Source: Desulfobacterales bacterium (GTDB lineage: Bacteria > Desulfobacterota > Desulfobacteria > Desulfobacterales > JAEINQ01). From it: DNA of 64,000 bases. The position numbers and the translations under genes were made by a program. Below, one piece after another: positions 36,664 to 43,190 of this stretch (position 1 is the stretch's first letter; each line of letters starts with the position of its first letter). Location: the NCBI GenBank assembly GCA_016342285.1, contig JAEINQ010000001.1:62001-126000 (forward strand). The letters run 5' to 3'. The notes below the pieces were generated by a model, which had not been told where the DNA came from, made no database searches, and saw only the letters and a program-made list of their open reading frames with translations.

Positions 36664-37510
36664 ACAGCTTCTCAACGGCATCGCCATGGGCGCCATCTAC
36701 GCTTTGATCACACTGGGGCTGGCCCTGGTCTATGGCATTTTGCGGATCCTTCACGTGGCCCATGCCGCGGTGTACACCGTCGGCGCCTATGCCGGGCTCT
36801 GGATTTTTAGCGCCACCGGCAGCCTGGCCTTGGCAATCCTGGGGAGCATGGTCTTTTGCAGCCTCATCGGCGTGGCCATTGAGCGGCTGGTCTACTTTCC
36901 CCTGCTCAAGTACCCCCCCTATGTCCCGCTGATCGGCTCCATCGCCGTGATGCTGGCAATGGAGGAACTCTGCCGCCTGGTTGCCGGGCCCTACATCCTG
37001 ACCTTCCCGGCCGAGCTCCCCTTTCCCGAGCTTCACCTGGGCGGTATCACCATCTCATCGACCCTGACGGCTATCTACGTCATCACCACCGTGGTGTTGT
37101 CCCTGCTCTGGTATATCAGCAACCGGACCGAACTGGGCCTGGCCATGCGGGCCACCAGCCAGGATCTGCCTATCGCCGACGCCATGGGCATCAACAGCCA
37201 CCGCATCATCAGCCTGACCTTTGTCATCGGTTCGTCCATCGCCGCCGTGGCCGGTATCCTGGTGGGTATCCACTACAACCAGGTCTACCCCACCATGGGA
37301 ACGGTGCCGGCGTACAAGACCCTGGCCCTGATCGTCGTGGGCGGCATGGGGTCGGTGTCCGGCGCCGTGGTGGCCTCCCTGCTGCTGGGGGTGGCCGAAA
37401 CCCTTCTCATCGGTTATGCCCAAATCCCCCTGCCGCGGGACGCCCTGGCTTTTATCGCCATGATCGGCGTGCTCATGTGGCGGTCCGAAGGGTTGATGGG
37501 GTCTAAATAA
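36647..37510 (+). CDS. livH: ABC transporter permease, LivH type
   Basis: A 287-residue membrane protein with about eight helices, of the branched-chain amino acid permease family (LNGIAMGAIYALITLGLALVY at the start, GVAIERLVYFPL, MGINSHRIISLTFVIGS coupling loop, IVVGGMGSVSGAVVASLLLG at the end). The ATG at 36647 follows AGAGGACC and overlaps hutI. Position in the hut operon suggests that the system carries histidine or urocanate rather than leucine; this is inference. Confidence 0.93.
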   Translation: MQLFIEQLLNGIAMGAIYALITLGLALVYGILRILHVAHAAVYTVGAYAGLWIFSATGSLALAILGSMVFCSLIGVAIERLVYFPLLKYPPYVPLIGSIAVMLAMEELCRLVAGPYILTFPAELPFPELHLGGITISSTLTAIYVITTVVLSLLWYISNRTELGLAMRATSQDLPIADAMGINSHRIISLTFVIGSSIAAVAGILVGIHYNQVYPTMGTVPAYKTLALIVVGGMGSVSGAVVASLLLGVAETLLIGYAQIPLPRDALAFIAMIGVLMWRSEGLMGSK

Positions 37511-37519
37511 GGAGGATTT

Positions 37520-38404
37520 GTGAGCGCCTATATGATCACCATCGGGACCCTGATCGTCATCTACGGCATCGTGGTCTGCGGCCTCAACGTTATCGTCGGT
37601 TACGCGGGCCAGATCTCCCTGGGCCATGCGGCCTTTTTCGGCATCGGTGCCTACAGTGCCGCCCTGTTGGCCACCAAGGCAGGGCTCACCTTCTGGGCGG
37701 CGCTGCCCCTGGTCATCGCCATCAGCGCCATGATCGGCCTGCTGCTGGGCCTTCCGAGCCTGCGGGTGAGAGACGACTTTCTGGCCATCACCACCATCGG
37801 GATCAACTTCATCGTTGAAGCGGTTTTTCTTTATACCCCCTTCTTCGGCGGCGCCCTGGGCATCGGGGGGATCCCACGGGTGGTCCTGTTCGGGGTCAAG
37901 CTCAAGGGGATGGCCTTTTTCCTTCTTTGCCTGGCGTTTCTGGCCCTGATGCTGCTGATCTGCTGGTGGTTCACCCGAAGCTGGGCCGGGCTGGCCTGCT
38001 TTGCCCTTCGGGAGGAAGAGGCAGCCGCGTCGAGCATGGGAATTTCACCGGTCCGGTTCAAACTGCTGGCCTTTGTCATCGGCACGGCCATGGCCGGCCT
38101 GGGCGGTGCCCTCTACGCCCACTACATGCGATTTATCAGCGCCACGGATTTTTCCTTCCCCTTCTCCATCACCTTGCTGAGCATGGTGGTTCTGGGCGGC
38201 ATGGGGACCCTGTGGGGACCGCTGCTCGGCGCGGTGATTCTCGGCGTACTCCCCGAGCTCTTCCGCCCCCTGGTCGACTATCGCATGCTCCTTTATACCG
38301 GGCTGTTGCTTTTGATGATCCGGTTTCAGCCCGCGGGGCTCCTCGGTGAGAGCAGTTTCCTGCGCCGAAAGCTAGCCGCCATGCGTACGGGAGGGGATCG
38401 ATGA
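37520..38404 (+). CDS. livM: ABC transporter permease, LivM type
   Basis: A 294-residue partner permease, starting at GTG 37520 after AAGGAGG. LNVIVGYAGQISLGHAAFFGIGAY is the LivM signature, with GALGIGGIPR and the coupling segment LREEEAAASSMGISPVRFK. The stop overlaps the start of the first ATPase gene. Forms the membrane channel with the LivH-type protein. Confidence 0.93.
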   Translation: MSAYMITIGTLIVIYGIVVCGLNVIVGYAGQISLGHAAFFGIGAYSAALLATKAGLTFWAALPLVIAISAMIGLLLGLPSLRVRDDFLAITTIGINFIVEAVFLYTPFFGGALGIGGIPRVVLFGVKLKGMAFFLLCLAFLALMLLICWWFTRSWAGLACFALREEEAAASSMGISPVRFKLLAFVIGTAMAGLGGALYAHYMRFISATDFSFPFSITLLSMVVLGGMGTLWGPLLGAVILGVLPELFRPLVDYRMLLYTGLLLLMIRFQPAGLLGESSFLRRKLAAMRTGGDR

Positions 38405-39168
38405 GCGCACCGCTTCTCGAAATCAGCGGGCTTTGCAAACACTTCGGCGGACTGCACGCCGTGGATGGGGTGGACATGACCCTGGCGCCCCGGGAAATCC
38501 TCGGCCTGCTCGGCCCCAACGGTGCGGGCAAGACCGTCTGTTTCAACCTGATCTCGGGTGTCTATTCACCGACACAGGGTGAAATCCGCTTCGATGGTCG
38601 GTCCATCGGGGGGCTGCCTTCCCACCGAATCGCCGCACTGGGCATCGGCCGGACTTTTCAGATCGTCAAACCCTTTGCCTCCCTGACGGTTCTGGAAAAC
38701 GTCCTGGTGGCCCGGGGCATTGACCGTTACGGCAAGATCGGCCGCATCTGGGGGGCCTGGCGGTCCCGTCGGGAAACCGAAGCGGCCATGGGGCTGCTCG
38801 ACCGGGTGGGGCTGGCCGACCTGGCCCAGGGCAAGGCGGGCCTGCTCCCCCTGGGCAACCTCCGCCGGCTGGAAATCGCCCGGGCCCTGGCCGTGGGAAC
38901 CCGCATGCTTCTCCTGGACGAATCGTTTTCCGGCCTGCGCCACGAGGAGATCCTCCAGCTTGAGGCCCTGATCCGCGGCATCCGCGAAGACGGCATCGCC
39001 GTCCTGCTCATCGAACACAACATGCGGGTCACCATGGGAATCTGTGATCGGATCGTGGTGCTGGACCATGGCCGGAAAATCGCCGAGGGGAGCCCCCAGG
39101 AGATTCAGAACGACCCCCGGGTCATCGAGGCCTACCTGGGACGAAAGAGGGGGCGACATGCTGCTTGA
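38401..39168 (+). CDS. livG: ABC transporter ATPase, LivG type, with altered signature motif
   Basis: A 255-residue ATPase. Walker A is GPNGAGKTV and Walker B LLLDESFSGL. The usual signature LSYGxQRRLEIARAL is LPLGNLRRLEIARAL here, lacking the GQ/GE pair, and the Pro after the catalytic Glu is Ser. These are changes in otherwise near-invariant places, so ATPase activity may be weak or rely on LivF. ATG overlaps the livM stop by 4 bases; its own end overlaps livF by 11 bases. Confidence 0.92.
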   Translation: MSAPLLEISGLCKHFGGLHAVDGVDMTLAPREILGLLGPNGAGKTVCFNLISGVYSPTQGEIRFDGRSIGGLPSHRIAALGIGRTFQIVKPFASLTVLENVLVARGIDRYGKIGRIWGAWRSRRETEAAMGLLDRVGLADLAQGKAGLLPLGNLRRLEIARALAVGTRMLLLDESFSGLRHEEILQLEALIRGIREDGIAVLLIEHNMRVTMGICDRIVVLDHGRKIAEGSPQEIQNDPRVIEAYLGRKRGRHAA

Positions 39169-39871
39169 AGCTGAAAAGCTTTACATCTCTTACGGTGACA
39201 TCCGGGCCGTCCAGGGAGTCAGCTTCGGCATCGCCCCCGGCGAATTGGTCTCGATCATTGGCGCCAACGGCGCCGGCAAGACATCGATTCTCAATGCGCT
39301 GATGGGAATCGTACCCGTCAAAAGCGGCCGGATCCAATTCAAATCCCGGGAAATTACCGCCACTGCCGCACACGTGCGGGCCCGCATGGGGATCCGCATG
39401 GTACCGGAACGGGCCCGGGTATTTCCGCGATTGAGCGTTTTTGAAAACCTCATGGCAGGGGCCTACGGCCTGAAAAAGAAACTCCCCCTGAACCAGCGGA
39501 CCGAGTGGCTATACTCCCTCTTCCCCATCCTTGGCGAGCGAAAGCGCCAGCCGGCCTCCACCCTGTCCGGCGGGGAGCAGCAGCAGTTGGCCATTGCCCG
39601 CGCCCTGATCGCAAACCCAGAGTTACTCCTGGTGGACGAAGTCTCCATGGGGCTGATGCCCAAGCTGGTCGACCAGGTGTTTGACCTGCTCAAACAACTC
39701 AATACCGAACACGGCCTGACCATTTTGCTGGTGGAGCAAAACGCCATGGCCTCCCTGGCCATCAGCCACCGGGCCTATGTCCTTGAGACCGGCACCTGTG
39801 TCCACCAGGGCGCCGCCGCCGAACTCATCAACGACCACCGCATTCAGGAGGTCTACCTGGGGCACGCATAG
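39158..39871 (+). CDS. livF: ABC transporter ATPase, LivF type
   Basis: A 237-residue ATPase with Walker A GANGAGKTS, a normal signature TLSGGEQQQLAIARAL and Walker B LLLVDEVSMGLMPKLV. The start at 39158 follows AGAGGGGGCGAC and reads MLLEAEKLYISYGDIRAVQG; the earlier in-frame start falls inside livG. It completes the HMGF set; the binding protein gene follows after a repeat-filled gap. Confidence 0.94.
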   Translation: MLLEAEKLYISYGDIRAVQGVSFGIAPGELVSIIGANGAGKTSILNALMGIVPVKSGRIQFKSREITATAAHVRARMGIRMVPERARVFPRLSVFENLMAGAYGLKKKLPLNQRTEWLYSLFPILGERKRQPASTLSGGEQQQLAIARALIANPELLLVDEVSMGLMPKLVDQVFDLLKQLNTEHGLTILLVEQNAMASLAISHRAYVLETGTCVHQGAAAELINDHRIQEVYLGHA

Positions 39872-40012
39872 AGGACATGGCTTCGGGTTGTCCCTGGAAG
39901 GGGGCTTGGTTGCTGATCCCGATCAGTGTGGAGTGACTAAAGTGATCTAAAGTGCCTAAAGTTGAGGAGTCGCTTCGCTCCACCGGTTTTATATCGATGG
40001 GCAGAATTCCTT
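39871..40012 (+). repeat. Long dispersed repeat, copy 1
   Basis: GAGGACATGGCTTCGGGTTG to CGCTCCACCGGTTTTATA is shared with 60527-60660 in the same orientation, with scattered changes. It contains GTGACTAAAGTGATCTAAAG and CGCTTCGCTCCACCGG. It begins on the livF stop codon. Confidence 0.85.
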
Positions 40013-40041
40013 AATCCCGCCAAGGCGGGACTCACTTCAAA

Positions 40042-40108
40042 TTTTAGTTCACTTTCGTCACTGGCAACAAAGCTGTCTCGGCATAGCCAATTGACTCTGA
40101 CCATGCCC
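40042..40108 (-). repeat. Dispersed repeat, reverse copy of 15645-15715
   Basis: On the minus strand it reads GGGCATGGTCAGAGTCAATT then GGCTATGCCGAGACA and ends GTGAACTAAAA. A small hairpin TCCCGCC/GGCGGGA lies just before it at about 40014-40030. Confidence 0.75.
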
Positions 40109-40170
40109 TGAAGGCATGTATTCCAATGGCGAATTGAATGTGGTCAACAACAGCAAAAGGAGGAAAATCC

Positions 40171-41322
40171 ATGAAAAGGTTCAAAACAGTGTTGGTTGTC
40201 ATGTTGGTCGGCATCCTGGCCGCAGGCACGGCCGGAGCGGCAGGCACCGTCAAAATCGGCCTGCTGGCGCCGCTGACCGGATTTGCTGCCGCCGACGGCC
40301 TGAGCGTTCACAACTCGGTCAAGCTGGCCGTGGAACGGATCAACGCCGATGGGGGCGTTCTGGGAAAACAGGTCGAACTGGTGACCTACGACGACCGCGC
40401 CGACGGCAAGGACGCGGTGGCCCTTTCCCGAAAACTTATTCAGCAGGACGGCGTGGTCGGCGTGGTGGGCGGATCCTATTCCACCCCGAGCCGGGCCGTG
40501 GCCCCCATCTTCGAAGATGAAGAGATCCCCTTTGTGGCTGCCTACGCGGTTCATCCGGATGTCACCAGTGCTGGCGGCTACTGTTTCCGAAACGGCTTTC
40601 TCGGCATGGTGGAAGGCAAATCGGCTGCTTACGTCTCCACCAAGCTGGTCGGCGCGAAAAAAATCGCTCTGCTGACCAGCGACAACGACTTTGGACGGAC
40701 CCTGGCCGAGGGCTTTACGGAATATGTCCAGACCCTCGCCAAGGACGTGAAAATCGTCTACCAGCAGACCTATCCCTTCAAAGAAAAGGATTTCACCCCC
40801 TACCTGTCCAAGATCAAGGAGATCGGACCGGACCTGATCTTTGCCAGCGGTTACTATTTTCAGTCCGGCCCCATGGTCAAGCAGGCCCGCGAGATGGGCA
40901 TGACCATGACCATGCTGGGCGAAGAAGGTGCGGACAGTCCGAAATTTCTTGAAATCGCCGGCAAGTCGGCCGAAGGCTTCCTCATGGTCACCAACCTCAA
41001 CCGGGACGATCCGAGGCCGGTGGTTCAGGAATTCATCGGGCAGTACGTGAAACGTTACGCGATCCAGCCCGACATGGTGGGCGCCTCGGCCTACGATGCC
41101 TTCATGGTAATCTGTGACGGTATCCGCCGGGCCGGCAGCCTGGACGGGGCGGCCATTCAAAAAGCGGTCGCCGCCACCCGTGACTACAACGGCCTGACCG
41201 GCGTCATCAAAGGATTCACCGACGTTGGCGAAGTGGTCAAGGAGGTACAGGTCCAGGTGGTCAAAGACGGCGCCTTCCGCTACTTTGGCGTGGTCACCGA
41301 CCCGGCCCTGATCACCCCCTAA
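40171..41322 (+). CDS. Periplasmic binding protein of the LivJ/BraC family
   Basis: A 383-residue solute-binding protein. Signal peptide MKRFKTVLVVMLVGILAAGTAG with cleavage near AGA; then the family pattern TVKIGLLAPLTGFAAADG, AVERINADGGVLGKQVELV, YSTPSRAVAPIFE and the type I binding fold. AAAGGAGG precedes the ATG at 40171. It should deliver substrate to the four-gene transporter upstream. Given hut genes on both sides, histidine or a related compound is the likely ligand, but specificity cannot be read. Confidence 0.93.
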   Translation: MKRFKTVLVVMLVGILAAGTAGAAGTVKIGLLAPLTGFAAADGLSVHNSVKLAVERINADGGVLGKQVELVTYDDRADGKDAVALSRKLIQQDGVVGVVGGSYSTPSRAVAPIFEDEEIPFVAAYAVHPDVTSAGGYCFRNGFLGMVEGKSAAYVSTKLVGAKKIALLTSDNDFGRTLAEGFTEYVQTLAKDVKIVYQQTYPFKEKDFTPYLSKIKEIGPDLIFASGYYFQSGPMVKQAREMGMTMTMLGEEGADSPKFLEIAGKSAEGFLMVTNLNRDDPRPVVQEFIGQYVKRYAIQPDMVGASAYDAFMVICDGIRRAGSLDGAAIQKAVAATRDYNGLTGVIKGFTDVGEVVKEVQVQVVKDGAFRYFGVVTDPALITP

Positions 41323-41353
41323 CGGGGAATCGGGGTTCTTGTGACGCCAGATG

Positions 41354-41430
41354 AACCACAAAGACACAAAGGCACAAAAATCGTCTGTATCGAAGACAGG
41401 TGATTTTTGCCCTTTGCGTCTTTGTGGTGA
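41354..41430. repeat. CACAAAG-type inverted repeat, copy B
   Basis: Left arm AACCACAAAGACACAAAGG (continuing to AAAAATC) and right arm starting GATTTTTGCCCTTTGCGTC (continuing to TTTGTGGTG) pair over about 28 bases with few mismatches. It separates the binding protein gene from hutH and could act as an attenuator. Confidence 0.88.
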
Positions 41431-41512
41431 ACGCCCCGCCACACCATCAACCGGCCAGTCTGGCTGAACCGGCAAACTGGCTAAACCGACAAAACCAACA
41501 TCCAGGTGCACC

Positions 41513-43063
41513 ATGGAAAACCAAACCATCCGCCTCGGCCTGACCGGGTTGACCTTGAAGGACCTGCTCACCGTGGCACGCCACGGCGCGACCGTGGATC
41601 TGACCCCCGGGGCCAGGGAGCGGATTCGAAAAACCCGCCAACTGGTGGAGCAATGGGTGGCCCAGGAGAAAACGATCTACGGGGTGACGACCGGATTCGG
41701 CGCCCTGAGCGATGTCACCATCGGCGCCGAAGACGCCCGCCGGCTTCAGAAAAACATCCTCATGAGCCATTCGGCCGGCATGGGGAACCGGCTCGACCCT
41801 GAAGCGGTCCGGGCCATCATGGCCCTTCGGATCAAGGATCTGGCCATGGGCCATTCGGGGATTGATCTGGTCACCGTGGAACACCTGATCGCCCTTTTAA
41901 ATGCCGGCGTGGTTCCGTCCGTGCCCGAACAGGGCTCGGTGGGCGCCAGCGGTGACCTGGTGCCCCTGGCCCACCTGAGCCTGGTTCTCATCGGTATGGG
42001 CGAGGCCCTGTATCAGGGGGAAAGAATGCCGGGCGCCGAGGCCCTGCGCCGCTGCGGCCTTTCGCCCCTGGCGCTGGGAGCCGCCGAAGGGCTGGCCCTG
42101 ATCAACGGCACCCAGGTGATGACCGGCATCGGCGCCCTGGCGGTTTACGACGCGCAAACCCTGGCCCTGACCACGGACATCGCCGCCGCCATGAGCCTGG
42201 AAGTCCTCATGGGAAGCCGGACCGAATTCGACCCGCGGATTCATCGAATCCGTGCCCATCCCGGGCAGGCGGCCTCGGCCGATAACATGCTGCGCATCAC
42301 GGCCAACAGCGGCATTATCTCTTCCCACAAAGACTGCAGCCGGGTCCAGGATGCCTATACCCTGCGCTGTTCGCCCCAGGTGCATGGTGCCAGTGCCGAT
42401 GCCATCGCCTATGCCCACCGGGTGGTGGAAACCGAGATGAACAGCGCCACCAATAACCCGTTGATCTTCTTTGAGACCGAAGATTTCCTTCTCGGCGGCA
42501 ACTTTCATGGCCAGCCCGTGGCCCTGGCCATGGATTTTATGGCCATGGCGGTCGCCGAACTGGCCAACATCTCCGAACGGCGCATCGAACGGCTGGTCAA
42601 CCCCAAGCTCAGTGGCCTGCCGGCTTTTCTGGTCAGCGACGGGGGGCTCAACTCCGGTTTCATGATCGCCCAGTACGCAGCGGCAGCCCTGGTGTCGGAG
42701 AACAAGGTCCTGGCCCACCCGGCCAGCGTCGACTCCATTCCCACCTCGGCCAACAAGGAAGACCACGTCTCCATGGGAACCATTGCCGCCAGAAAGTGCC
42801 GGGAAATCGTCCGCAACGCCGAGAATGTGGTGGCCATCGAACTGCTCTGCGGGGCCCAGGCCATGGACCTGTTCACCAACACCCGGCCGGGCACCGGCAC
42901 CCTGGCCGCCTACGAAACCATTCGAAAAGCCATCCCCCACCTGGAAACAGACAGGGTGCTGGCCGATGACATCGCCCGGGTTGTGGAAATCCTGCGAAAA
43001 GGGGAGGTGGTCGCGGCGGTGGAAAAGGCGGTGGGACCGCTCAAGATGCCCCCGGGGGGGTAA
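41513..43063 (+). CDS. hutH: Histidine ammonia-lyase
   Basis: A 516-residue enzyme that removes ammonia from histidine to give urocanate. The prosthetic MIO group forms from the Ala-Ser-Gly in GSVGASGDLVPLAH. Other family motifs are YGVTTGFGAL, QDAYTLRCSPQVHG, NSATNNPL and the C-terminal SANKEDHVSMG. Last gene of the locus; no hutF, hutG or ftcD follows, so formiminoglutamate must be processed by genes elsewhere. Confidence 0.96.
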   Translation: MENQTIRLGLTGLTLKDLLTVARHGATVDLTPGARERIRKTRQLVEQWVAQEKTIYGVTTGFGALSDVTIGAEDARRLQKNILMSHSAGMGNRLDPEAVRAIMALRIKDLAMGHSGIDLVTVEHLIALLNAGVVPSVPEQGSVGASGDLVPLAHLSLVLIGMGEALYQGERMPGAEALRRCGLSPLALGAAEGLALINGTQVMTGIGALAVYDAQTLALTTDIAAAMSLEVLMGSRTEFDPRIHRIRAHPGQAASADNMLRITANSGIISSHKDCSRVQDAYTLRCSPQVHGASADAIAYAHRVVETEMNSATNNPLIFFETEDFLLGGNFHGQPVALAMDFMAMAVAELANISERRIERLVNPKLSGLPAFLVSDGGLNSGFMIAQYAAAALVSENKVLAHPASVDSIPTSANKEDHVSMGTIAARKCREIVRNAENVVAIELLCGAQAMDLFTNTRPGTGTLAAYETIRKAIPHLETDRVLADDIARVVEILRKGEVVAAVEKAVGPLKMPPGG

Positions 43064-43190
43064 AGACGGCTATCCCTGCCTTGAAACAGGGAAACAGCGC
43101 CCGACAAAGCCCCCTTGAAACCGGCCAGGTCGGCCGGCCTCAAAACGTCTGCGGGCATCTGCGGTTCATATTACCGTTTATGGATGGAAA

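Noticed and set aside
41897..42940. 347-codon minus-strand frame
   Set aside because: Antisense shadow of hutH.
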